This document shows positions 6,391 to 13,848 of a stretch of DNA of 64,000 bases, in pieces. The stretch is from Prochloron sp965198675 (lineage in GTDB: Bacteria; Cyanobacteriota; Cyanobacteriia; Cyanobacteriales; Prochloraceae), in the NCBI GenBank assembly GCA_965198675.1, contig OZ240666.1, positions 2,480,001 through 2,544,000 on the forward strand. The letters are read 5' to 3'. The notes under the pieces were generated by a model. It was not told the origin of the DNA. It made no database searches and saw only the letters and a list, made by a program, of their open reading frames with translations. The first letter of the stretch is position 1, and every line of letters begins with the position of its first letter. The position numbers and the translations under genes are program-made.

Positions 6391-8310
6391 TTGTCAGGGA
6401 ATATCCAGGTTCGTCAAAATCAATCTAAGGTTAAATTCAAAGAAATTTTCAAAGACTTAGGGGTAGTGGAGATGGCAAGTGGATCCGCTGCTGTTTTAAA
6501 ATTACTGGCAACGGTAGGTATAGCAACCTCTACTCTGACTCCTGTTGCTACTGCTCTTCCTTTGGTTGGTTTTGGCAAGAAGTGCATTGATTCCCATCAG
6601 AAGCAGAAGAACCGCAAGCTTACTTCGGCAGAATTTGTAGCTCTTACGGCTCCCTTCTCTTATTGCCAGAGTTTTGAGGAACTAAAAATCTCTTTAACTT
6701 TACCAGAGGAGATTCAACCTGACTCTGCTTTACTAGAGTTTGAGGTAAATGAAGAATTAGCTAAGGAAGCTATCACCTGTTTTCACAAGTCTACCTTGGG
6801 GCGTGCTTACAATACAGTTTTGGCTCGTTTCTTAAAGGAAGGAGGGCTGAAGGAAACAGAAAGGAAGATTATTGCTGGTTGGGTGGGTTGGAAAACAGAG
6901 GCTTATTTAGCAGAAGCAGTAGAGGAAGCAGGTGAGCAAGTAGATAGAGTGGGGAGAAGTTATAGTATAGGAAGGGAAAAGGAGAGTTTATATCAAAGGA
7001 TTCAGGATTATGGGGAAAACACGATTCAGAAGTTGCCCTTGGAACCAGTTTTGGGAGAGGAGAGTATTAGTTTGCAGCAGGTTTACGTTCCCCTGAAAGC
7101 TAAGGTGGGAGAGGAGGAGTTTGTTTTAGAGAAGTGGGTGAAAGAAAGGCTGCAAGAAGACTCCGGGAAGGCAATGATTATTTTAGGTGGGCCCGGAAGT
7201 GGGAAAACAGTGTTTTGTCGCCTGTTTGCTTATCGGGTTTGGGAGCATTTACACCCAAAGTGGGTACCGATTTTCTTGCGTCTGCGAAGGATAAGTAATT
7301 TTGCGGGGGATTTGGAAGAAATCTTGGCAAGAGAAGTAGCTTCTTCTTTAGGGAAAGACTGGTTAAAGGATGATTCTCAGCGTTATTTGATTTTCCTGGA
7401 TGGTTTCGATGAGTTGAGAATGGAAGGGAGGGAGTTTGGGGCTGAGAGGTTTCTGCGACAAGTTATTTCTTTCCCCCAAAACACTCACCATGGTATTATT
7501 CTCACGGGGCGCCCTTTAGCTTTCCAGACTCTTAATTACTCTGGGTACAATATAGCTGAAGCCACAATCCTCCCTATGGATGACTCACTGCAAAACCAGT
7601 GGTTGGCAAAATGGGAAGTTTCGGTGAGAAGGGAGAAAAGGGAAGGGTTTGAGAAGTTTTTACGGGGGGAAAATTGTCCGCAAACTATCCAAGAAGAGTT
7701 AACAAGAGAACCATTGCTGCTCTATCTTTTAGCTGCAATGCATCGAGATGGTAAGATTAAAGGAGAAAATTTCGTCTCCCGGGGAGATAAGGAAGGTAAA
7801 ATTGAGATTTACAACCAATCTCTGGAATGGGTTTTAACAAAACAGCGCCCAGAAAAGTTACAAAAGGATTTAACGAAGTTATCAGGGAAAAAGTTAGAGC
7901 AAGTTTTGATGAGTGCAGCTATTGCTGTGGTACAATCGGGAGGAGAATATGGCAAAATTGCAGCAGTGGAAGAGCGGTTAAAGAAATCTTACCCCCGTAT
8001 TGCGGATGAAATTGCAAAAATGGGGGATGATAAGAAGCAAGAAGAAGCATTAAGGAACGCTTTTGCAGCATTTTATCTCAAATCAGCGGGAGGAGGAGCA
8101 GTAGAATTTTTCCACAAAAGCTTTGGTGAGTTTCTCTGTGGGAAAACTATGGAGCAAAGTTTCTCTCAATGGGTTAAACCAGGTGCTCGGAATCAGTTGT
8201 ATCATGTGTCGGAGGAGGAATTAGCAGGGGAAATCTACGATTTATTTGGTTATGGGAGTCTCACTCAGGAAATAATCGACTATTTATTTGGGTTATTGGA
8301 GAGGAATTAG
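6391..8310 (+). CDS. NACHT-domain STAND NTPase, N-terminal part (ends at in-frame TAG)
   Basis: NLR-like signalling NTPase of 639 aa up to an amber codon at 8308-8310. An N-terminal ~60-residue region has hydrophobic helices (SAAVLKLLATVGIATSTL). The NACHT core follows: Walker A GGPGSGKT at 266-273, Walker B YLIFLDGFDEL at about 332-342, and the arginine-rich ILTGRP sensor. A helical part contains FFHKSFGEFLCG. Start is TTG at 6391, chosen for the GAGGAGG six bases upstream; no nearby in-frame ATG competes. The frame continues through the TAG into a pentapeptide-repeat region, so the original protein was about 897 aa. Such proteins are linked to bacterial immunity or programmed death; that role is inferred. 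Confidence 0.88.
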   Translation: MSGNIQVRQNQSKVKFKEIFKDLGVVEMASGSAAVLKLLATVGIATSTLTPVATALPLVGFGKKCIDSHQKQKNRKLTSAEFVALTAPFSYCQSFEELKISLTLPEEIQPDSALLEFEVNEELAKEAITCFHKSTLGRAYNTVLARFLKEGGLKETERKIIAGWVGWKTEAYLAEAVEEAGEQVDRVGRSYSIGREKESLYQRIQDYGENTIQKLPLEPVLGEESISLQQVYVPLKAKVGEEEFVLEKWVKERLQEDSGKAMIILGGPGSGKTVFCRLFAYRVWEHLHPKWVPIFLRLRRISNFAGDLEEILAREVASSLGKDWLKDDSQRYLIFLDGFDELRMEGREFGAERFLRQVISFPQNTHHGIILTGRPLAFQTLNYSGYNIAEATILPMDDSLQNQWLAKWEVSVRREKREGFEKFLRGENCPQTIQEELTREPLLLYLLAAMHRDGKIKGENFVSRGDKEGKIEIYNQSLEWVLTKQRPEKLQKDLTKLSGKKLEQVLMSAAIAVVQSGGEYGKIAAVEERLKKSYPRIADEIAKMGDDKKQEEALRNAFAAFYLKSAGGGAVEFFHKSFGEFLCGKTMEQSFSQWVKPGARNQLYHVSEEELAGEIYDLFGYGSLTQEIIDYLFGLLERN

Positions 8311-8340
8311 GAGTTTGCAGCGGAAACACTGTTCCAACGA

Positions 8341-9084
8341 TTGCAAGATTTCTATTTTCGGTGGTGTGAGGGGGAGTATATCGACGAAGTTTTTCCTGAG
8401 GAAATCCTTGACAAAACCCAATATCGGATTAATCTTCCTCAAGAGAAGATGCGGCAACTACGGAATGCTCAACCAGAATTAGGAGACAAAATTACCTGGG
8501 GAGTGCGTCAAGTCGATATTTACACTGGTTTGAATGTGATGATTTTGCTCCTGGAGTTACAACGCTATGGAAAACGTCATGATTTGCATCTGTCTTTTCA
8601 TCTCTGTGGGGAAGTGGATGAGAAAGGAAAACCAAAAGATGAAAATAAGTTGTCTCGCATCATCAGTTATAGCGACGGTTGTCTGAGGGATTCTAGCTTT
8701 TTCAATATTGTTGGTGCTTTTCTGAGTGGTGCAAATCTTAATAACGCCTACCTCAAAAACGCCAACCTCCAAAACGCCCACCTCGATAACGCCCACCTCG
8801 ATAACGCCTACCTCGATAACGCCCACCTCGATAACGCCCACCTCGATAACGCCCACCTCGATAACGCCTACCTCGATAACGCCCACCTCGATAACGCCTA
8901 CCTCAAAAACGCCAACCTCAAAAACGCCAACCTCAAAAACGCCAACCTCAAAAACGCCAACCTCCAAAACGCTCACCTCGATAAAGCCAACCTCCAAGGA
9001 ATTAAATGGAATGAAGATACAACGTGGGGAGGAGTGATAGGATTAGAAACAGCGAGGAATGTTCCTGAAGAGTTAAAACGATAG
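8341..9084 (+). CDS. Pentapeptide-repeat C-terminal part of the NACHT protein
   Basis: Same reading frame as the upstream NACHT gene; sense codons begin at 8311 directly after the TAG. The first ~100 residues (FQRLQDFYFRWCEGEYID, VDIYTGLNVMILLLELQRY) look like the linker that joins NACHT and repeat parts in related cyanobacterial proteins. About 18 pentapeptide repeats (A-N/H/Y-L-x-N) follow, forming a right-handed beta helix. The tail contains WGGVIGLETARNVPEEL. There is no good ribosome site; the first possible starts are a TTG at 8341 and an ATG at 8449. It could be made only by readthrough or weak re-initiation, or be dead. Confidence 0.75.
   Translation: MQDFYFRWCEGEYIDEVFPEEILDKTQYRINLPQEKMRQLRNAQPELGDKITWGVRQVDIYTGLNVMILLLELQRYGKRHDLHLSFHLCGEVDEKGKPKDENKLSRIISYSDGCLRDSSFFNIVGAFLSGANLNNAYLKNANLQNAHLDNAHLDNAYLDNAHLDNAHLDNAHLDNAYLDNAHLDNAYLKNANLKNANLKNANLKNANLQNAHLDKANLQGIKWNEDTTWGGVIGLETARNVPEELKR
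8733..8999 (+). repeat. 15-bp tandem repeats encoding pentapeptides
   Basis: About 18 units of the type AACGCCCACCTCGAT or AACGCCAACCTCAAA. Neighbouring units are identical or differ at one or two bases even at silent sites, so the array expanded recently by slippage or unequal crossover. The complement also reads as an open frame, which is a by-product of the repeats. Confidence 0.9.
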
Positions 9085-9384
9085 TTACAGTAATAAGAGA
9101 GTGTCGCGCAAAGACGCCAAGACGCAAAGGAAGAATTCAAACCCTGGGCTGTTAAGGGCGGGCGGAAGGGAGCGATCGCCATGAATCATCTGCATACACA
9201 GCGGTTCAAAAGTTTCGCCCAAAGACGCAAAGAATTGAAACCCTTATAGGACGACACCTATCCCACCATCTACAATATAATCCATAAAATCCAAATTGTC
9301 AACCCTTTTTTGAAAATTATTTTTGTCCAATTCTTCAAACCTGTGGTCTGATAGAAATAAGTTAATAAAGGAGTGTAGAAAGAG
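9085..9384. other. Intergenic repeats with a leftward promoter-like site
   Basis: No gene seen. It holds two GCGCAAAGACGC-type repeat strings (9102-9130, 9213-9232) and a HIP1-related GCGATCGCC at 9172. A good promoter match points left into the end of the pentapeptide gene: TTGACA at 9297-9302, 17 bp, TATATT at 9274-9279. A near-identical block lies at 10854-10882. AAGGAG near 9368 may serve the first coiled-coil gene. Confidence 0.55.
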
Positions 9385-9729
9385 ATGGCGATCGCACAAG
9401 AGACAGAAATTGCAGAACTGAGAAACCTCGTTCTCGCAATGAATCAGAAAATGGACTTCATGAATCAGAAAATCGAAGCAGTGGAGGAGAAAATCGAAGC
9501 TGTAGATAAGAAAGTAGAAGCTGTAGATAAGAAGCTAGAGATCCACATAACCAAGACAGAAGAGCGTTTCAACTCCATAAAAGAGCAAGTAAAAAAACTA
9601 GACGAACAAACGGAAAAACAGAATAATCGTTACTATGGGTTGTTAGTGAGTTTGATTGGTTTTCTGGTTTCCGCTTTTATCGCCATTTTAGTGGGTTTTG
9701 GAAAAGTAATCTTCTTCGCTAACCTCTAA
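9385..9729 (+). CDS. Coiled-coil membrane protein, tandem paralogue 1
   Basis: 114 aa. A helical N-terminal part contains heptad-like repeats (KIEAVEE, KIEAVDK, KVEAVDK), followed by a second coil (EERFNSIKEQVKKLDEQTEKQ). One C-terminal membrane span (YYGLLVSLIGFLVSAFIAIL) and a short basic tail end the protein. It should be a tail-anchored coiled-coil oligomer. I do not recognise a named family. The ATG at 9385 overlaps a GGCGATCGCACA string (MAIAQ); AAGGAG lies 13 bases upstream. Two close copies follow. The frameshifted gene at 59508-60409 has the same architecture but a different sequence. Confidence 0.8.
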   Translation: MAIAQETEIAELRNLVLAMNQKMDFMNQKIEAVEEKIEAVDKKVEAVDKKLEIHITKTEERFNSIKEQVKKLDEQTEKQNNRYYGLLVSLIGFLVSAFIAILVGFGKVIFFANL

Positions 9730-9883
9730 ATAGATCCATGTTCATCTGCGTCTATCTGTGGTTCACAATTCTTTAAAAGTTTCGCGCAAAGGCGCAAAGG
9801 CGCAAAGAGAAGAAAATATTTTGGTCCAATTCCTCCTTCCTTGTGATAGGATATAAATAAGTAATACAGGAGAATTTTAAGAA

Positions 9884-10249
9884 ATGGCGATCGCACAAGA
9901 GACAGAAATTGCAGAACTGAGAAACCTCGTTCTCGCAATGAATCAGAAAATGGATTCCATGAATCAGAAAATCGAAGTAGTGGAGGAGAAAATCGAAGCT
10001 GTAGATAAGAAAGTAGAGACTGTAGATAAGAAAGTAGAAGCTGTAGACAAGAAACTAGAGATCCACATAACCAAGACAGAAGAGCGTTTCAACTCCATAA
10101 AAGAGCAAGTAAAAAAACTAGAGGAACAAACGGAAAAACAGAATAATCGTTACTATGGGTTGTTAGTGAGTTTGATTGGGTTTTTGATTTCCGCTTTTAT
10201 CGCCATTTTAGTGGGTTTTGGAAAAGTAATCTTCTTCGCTAACCTCTAA
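9884..10249 (+). CDS. Coiled-coil membrane protein, tandem paralogue 2
   Basis: 121 aa, nearly identical to its neighbours. It has one extra 7-residue coil unit compared with paralogue 1 (KVETVDK added to the KVEAVDK series). The membrane segment is unchanged apart from FLISAFIAIL. The ribosome site AGGAGA lies 11 bases before the ATG. Upstream is a TATAAAT box and a GCGCAAAGGCGCAAAG repeat shared with paralogue 3, so gene plus promoter was duplicated as one 520-bp unit. Confidence 0.8.
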   Translation: MAIAQETEIAELRNLVLAMNQKMDSMNQKIEVVEEKIEAVDKKVETVDKKVEAVDKKLEIHITKTEERFNSIKEQVKKLEEQTEKQNNRYYGLLVSLIGFLISAFIAILVGFGKVIFFANL

Positions 10250-10403
10250 ATAGATCCATGTTCATCTGCGTCTATCTGTGGTTCACAATTCTTTAAAAAT
10301 TTCGCGCAAAGGCGCAAAGGCGCAAAGAGAAGAAAATATTTTGGTCCAATTCCTCCTTCCTTGTGATAGGATATAAATAAGTAATACAGGAGAATTTTAA
10401 GAA

Positions 10404-10784
10404 ATGGCGATCGCACAAGAGACAGAAATTGCTGAACTGAGAAACCTCGTTCTCGCAATGAATCAGAAAATGGACTCCATGAATCAGAAAATCGAAGTAG
10501 TGGAGGAGAAAATCGAAGCTGTAGATAAGAAAGTAGAGACTGTAGACAAGAAACTAGAGATCCACATAACCAAGACAGAAGAGCGTTTCAACTCCATCGA
10601 AACCCAAATCAAAATTCAAATGGAAACAATAAAAGAGCAAGTGAAAAAACTAGACGAACAAACGGAAAAACAGAACAATCGTTACTATGGGTTGTTAGTG
10701 AGTTTGATTGGTTTTCTGGTTTCCGCTTTTATCGCCATTTTAGTGGGTTTTGGAAAAGTAATCTTCTTCGCTAACCTATCATGA
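10404..10784 (+). CDS. Coiled-coil membrane protein, tandem paralogue 3
   Basis: 126 aa. It matches paralogue 2 through the first coil. The coil series is one unit shorter, and an 11-residue insertion (ETQIKIQMETI) follows EERFNSI. It ends FFANLS rather than FFANL because the sequence diverges at the stop. Its upstream region is a 520-bp-period copy of that of paralogue 2. Length changes by whole heptads among the three copies suggest selection for an unbroken coil. Confidence 0.8.
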   Translation: MAIAQETEIAELRNLVLAMNQKMDSMNQKIEVVEEKIEAVDKKVETVDKKLEIHITKTEERFNSIETQIKIQMETIKEQVKKLDEQTEKQNNRYYGLLVSLIGFLVSAFIAILVGFGKVIFFANLS

Positions 10785-10853
10785 TAGTAAATTTATGATT
10801 GCACACCAAACCCGTGCTGTTGGGTTTCGTTTCCTCAACCCAACCTACAAATA

Positions 10854-10882
10854 AATATAATCCATGAAATCCAAATTGTCAA
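10854..10882 (-). promoter_or_regulatory. Leftward promoter-like repeat
   Basis: TTGACA (10877-10882), 17 bp, TATATT (10854-10859) on the minus strand. The block matches 9274-9302 almost base for base (ATTTGGATTTYATGGAT spacer). It would drive antisense RNA into paralogue 3. It could equally be a copied fragment of a promoter with no present role. Confidence 0.5.
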
Positions 10883-10967
10883 CCCATCAATCTGTGGTTA
10901 AAAATCCTTATAAGGCAACACCAAAAACTCTTCATAAGGTAAAACTACAAACATCTCAAACTGCGGT

Positions 10968-12389
10968 TCACAATTCCTTATAAAGACGTTTAAACTCTCG
11001 TTGCCGTAGATTGTGGTCAACTATAGGTTGAGGATAACCACAACGTTCTCTTTCATCATCAGGTATTTTCCCACTTATTATATATTGTGTGTCCATAGAA
11101 CTCAATTCCGGCAGCCACTGACGGATATATTTCCCCTCCGAGTCGAATTTCTTAGTTTGACTAAAAGGATTAAAAATCCGCAAAGGTTTCGGATCCATGC
11201 CACAAGAAGCACTCCATTGCCAACCCCCGTTATTAGAAGCTAAATCTCCGTCAACCAACTTCTCCATGAAATATTGCTCTCCCCACTGCCAATTAATGAT
11301 TAAATCCTTAGTGAGGAAACTAGCTACAATCATGCGAACTCGGTTGTGCATCCACCCAATTTCCTTTAACTGCTTCATAGCAGCATCTACTATAGGATAC
11401 CCCGTCTTCCCCTCACACCATGCTTGAAAATGGTCGGGATTATTCTCCCAAGGAAAATCTTTAAATTTCTTGCGATAAGGTTCTTCCGTCAATTTGGGGA
11501 AGTGATAAAGAGCGTGTTGATAAAATTCTCGCCAGGCTAGTTCTTTTTGCCAGGTTTCAATACCACTTCTGGCTTCATCACTATAACTAGATTCTAAGGC
11601 TTCCACAGCAGTTTGCCAAACAGTACGAATACCGATCGCCCCAAATTTGAGGGCTGCACTCAATTTTGATGTACCCTCAAGTCCGGGAAAATTCCGCTGT
11701 TCTTTATATTCCGTGACCCCCCTGCCGCAAAATTCCTCTAGTTGCTCCCTTGCTGCTGTTTCTCCGGGGATTAAAATTAAAGGAGTATCCCAAAAATAAC
11801 CCAAATCCTTTGCCGTTGGTAAGGGGATCACCCCCACTTCCTCAGCGACGGTTATTTCTGCTGCTGTCAACCCCTCAATATTATCTAACTTAGGTGCTAC
11901 TCTTTCCTTATCTTGCCCAATCCAGTTTTTCCAGAAAGGAGTATAGACAGTATAAGGTTTACCTGACTGAGTCAGAACAGCTTCCGGGGGGTGTAATAAC
12001 TGGTCCCAAAATTGTTGGATTGTAATTCCTTTTGCTCTTAGGGCTGCCGTAACTTTTTCATCCCGTTCCTTCCCATAGGGTTCCACGTCCCTATGGTAAA
12101 ATACAGCTTTAGCTTTCAAAGCTACTGCTAATTTAGGAATAACTATACTCGGTTCCCCTTGTACAATTAATAATTGACTCCCAACTTGGCGGTAATTTTG
12201 CTCTAACTCCTGCAAACAGCCCACCATATAGGTAACTCTTGCAGGAGCTATGTCATTCCGGTTTAAAATATGCGGGTCCAGGCAAAATAAACCAACTATC
12301 TTTCTACTCTCTTGACGAGCAGCAGCAAGTCCTATACTATCGGAGATCCGCAAATCGCGACGATGCCAAAAGAGGATTAAATCTGACAT
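10968..12389 (-). CDS. phr: Deoxyribodipyrimidine photolyase (cryptochrome/photolyase family)
   Basis: 473 aa; repairs UV-induced cyclobutane pyrimidine dimers using FADH and blue light. The N-terminal antenna domain opens MSDLILFWHRRDLRISDSIG. The FAD domain carries WQKELAWREFYQHAL, GWMHNRVRMIVASFLTKDL and GDLASNNGGWQWSASCGMD followed by PKPLRIFNPFSQ. These are the canonical class I photolyase strings, and the length is normal. Cyanobacterial class I enzymes commonly use 8-HDF as antenna, which I cannot confirm here. The NUDIX gene lies 18 bp upstream on the same strand, so the two may share a transcript. Confidence 0.94.
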   Translation of the reverse strand: MSDLILFWHRRDLRISDSIGLAAARQESRKIVGLFCLDPHILNRNDIAPARVTYMVGCLQELEQNYRQVGSQLLIVQGEPSIVIPKLAVALKAKAVFYHRDVEPYGKERDEKVTAALRAKGITIQQFWDQLLHPPEAVLTQSGKPYTVYTPFWKNWIGQDKERVAPKLDNIEGLTAAEITVAEEVGVIPLPTAKDLGYFWDTPLILIPGETAAREQLEEFCGRGVTEYKEQRNFPGLEGTSKLSAALKFGAIGIRTVWQTAVEALESSYSDEARSGIETWQKELAWREFYQHALYHFPKLTEEPYRKKFKDFPWENNPDHFQAWCEGKTGYPIVDAAMKQLKEIGWMHNRVRMIVASFLTKDLIINWQWGEQYFMEKLVDGDLASNNGGWQWSASCGMDPKPLRIFNPFSQTKKFDSEGKYIRQWLPELSSMDTQYIISGKIPDDERERCGYPQPIVDHNLRQREFKRLYKEL

Positions 12390-12407
12390 AAATTTAGCTA
12401 TAATATG

Positions 12408-12980
12408 TTATAAAAATGGACGAGCCAAAAAAAAGCTACAAATTGTTTTCGCATCTACCAACTTCCCAGCTAAAATTGCCCCTTCTAATTCCTCAACAGT
12501 CATCAAAACCACCTCTATATCCTCATCATCATCCTGTGGTGGAGGTTGAGCTAATTTTTCTAAATTCTGAGCCAAAAAAGCGTAGATATATTCATCAGAA
12601 TAGCCTGGAGCGAGGGGAAATTTACCCAGCGATCGCCAACGTTCCGCCCGATAACCAGTTTCTTCTTCAATTTCTCTCTTAATAGTCTCTGCTGGGTCTT
12701 CATTAACTTCTATTGTACCTGCTGGAAACTCCAAAAGTCTGGATTCCAAGGCAAAGCGATACTGTCGTACCAATACGAGCTTACCATCTTTCGTAACGGG
12801 TACAGCTAATGCTCCCCCAGGGTGACGAATACATTCCCAGTCTCCTTCAGCCCCGTTAGGTAAGCGGAGTTTAGCCACTTCAAAGTTAAATTTACGACCT
12901 TGGTAGGAAAGACGTTGTTTCAAGATTTGCGGGGGTTCAGAAGGTGGTACCATGAGAGATAATAATAAGTAGATTCTCAA
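12408..12980 (-). CDS. NUDIX hydrolase, ADP-ribose pyrophosphatase type
   Basis: 190 aa. A complete Nudix box (G-x5-E-x7-REUxEExGU) runs from Gly88 to Tyr110, with REIEEETGY at its core. The surrounding LVRQYRFALESRLLEFPAG and the domain size fit ADP-ribose or related nucleoside-diphosphate hydrolases. The start is uncertain. The frame opens at a TTG (12980) with AAGGAGAG about 12 bases upstream, just after a TTGACA/TATAAT promoter. An ATG at 12953 lacks a ribosome site but gives a more usual N-terminus (MVPPSEPPQ). Probably co-transcribed with the photolyase gene. Confidence 0.9.
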   Translation of the reverse strand: MRIYLLLSLMVPPSEPPQILKQRLSYQGRKFNFEVAKLRLPNGAEGDWECIRHPGGALAVPVTKDGKLVLVRQYRFALESRLLEFPAGTIEVNEDPAETIKREIEEETGYRAERWRSLGKFPLAPGYSDEYIYAFLAQNLEKLAQPPPQDDDEDIEVVLMTVEELEGAILAGKLVDAKTICSFFLARPFL

Positions 12981-13001
12981 ACAGTCTTTGCTCTCCTTTA
13001 G

Positions 13002-13031
13002 ATTATACTATAAATCTGAGCAACTTGTCAA
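13002..13031 (-). promoter_or_regulatory. Sigma70-type promoter of the NUDIX/photolyase unit
   Basis: Minus strand: TTGACA (13026-13031), 18 bp, TATAAT (13002-13007), followed by AAGGAGAG. It lies inside the 5' part of the longest rightward nuclease frame, arguing that the nuclease gene really starts further downstream. Confidence 0.75.
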
Positions 13032-13068
13032 CCCCAATCTTGAATATTTCCAGAAGTGTATTTATAAT

Positions 13069-13458
13069 GTGACAACCTTATTACAGCAAGCCATCAATGA
13101 AGCGATTAATTCTGGAAATTATCAAAAAGTGCTAGAAGGCACAGTCGCCAATGCTATCTTAAAGGCCAACATTGCCTGTATAAGCTTTAATAAAGAGGTA
13201 GGGTTAAATGACTCTATTGGCGAGATAGACGTGGAAACAGCCTTAGGGATCGTCGAAGTCACAACTCAGACTTCTCGAAAATTGAAGCAGATCCAGAAAT
13301 TGATATCCAACCCAGATTTAAATCCCGGTCACAAGCCAGTCATTCTCTATGCACCTAATTACAAAATTACTTCAGCTCGGGATATTATCAATGCAGGAGC
13401 TTATGTGGTGCGTAATGAAGATGAACTTATACACTTACTGAGAAAGCTAGGAGAATAA
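13069..13458 (+). CDS. PD-(D/E)XK-like nuclease domain, polymorphic-toxin type
   Basis: 129 aa from a GTG at 13069; the frame is open back to a TTG at 12988 but has no ATG. The central stretch GEIDVETALGIVEVT followed by RKLKQIQKLI has the spaced acidic/Glu-x-Val/Lys pattern of restriction-like nuclease toxin domains, often found as C-terminal tips of filamentous-haemagglutinin or CDI proteins. KPVILYAPNY and GAYVVRNEDEL are also typical. There is no delivery domain or signal, so this may be an orphan toxin tip or a toxin used inside the cell. The next gene starts 6 bp after its stop and could be its immunity protein. The nuclease call is inference from motif shape. Confidence 0.6.
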   Translation: MTTLLQQAINEAINSGNYQKVLEGTVANAILKANIACISFNKEVGLNDSIGEIDVETALGIVEVTTQTSRKLKQIQKLISNPDLNPGHKPVILYAPNYKITSARDIINAGAYVVRNEDELIHLLRKLGE

Positions 13459-13464
13459 TAGTTT

Positions 13465-13836
13465 ATGCCAGAACCAATTTCTTTAATTTCCAGTACAGCA
13501 ATTACACCGGAAGAATTTGCTTATTTTCTACATTATGGGGGAGTACAGCAGGAGAACGATAATATATATGATGGCAGGCTTTCTGATGGCGATCTCCATG
13601 TTTGGATTGCTTTAGACAATAGGGAACTCCAGATTTTTGAAGAAGATGAAATCAAGTTGATAACCAAAAAACTTGGAGGTGTCCCAGTGACTCATATTCT
13701 ACTGGATATCAGCGAAACCCCAGGTAGTGAAAAACTAGCCATTGACTTAGCCAGAGTTTTTGCTCAAAAATGGAATTGTGTCATCTACGAATCCCGGGAA
13801 CGAATCTACTCCCCACAGGAAACGCTTATAGCCTAA
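13465..13836 (+). CDS. Small acidic protein, candidate immunity partner
   Basis: 123 aa, acidic, no signal peptide or membrane span. Sequence features include ITPEEFAYFLHYGGVQQEND, LHVWIALDN and LAIDLARVFAQKWNCVIY. I do not recognise a family. It starts 6 bp after the nuclease-like gene with GGAG 11 bases before its ATG, a tight two-gene arrangement typical of toxin/immunity modules. Size and charge suit an inhibitor of a basic or DNA-binding nuclease. The role is inferred from position only. Confidence 0.6.
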   Translation: MPEPISLISSTAITPEEFAYFLHYGGVQQENDNIYDGRLSDGDLHVWIALDNRELQIFEEDEIKLITKKLGGVPVTHILLDISETPGSEKLAIDLARVFAQKWNCVIYESRERIYSPQETLIA

Positions 13837-13848
13837 CTTTATATATAA

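Noticed and set aside
8557..8997. Open frame on the minus strand with VGVIEVGV repeats
   Set aside because: It is the complement of the pentapeptide DNA repeats; it has no ribosome site and low-complexity composition.
12988..13068. Upstream TTG start for the nuclease-like gene
   Set aside because: This stretch contains the leftward promoter of the NUDIX gene and lacks a ribosome site; the GTG at 13069 is preferred, though also unproven.
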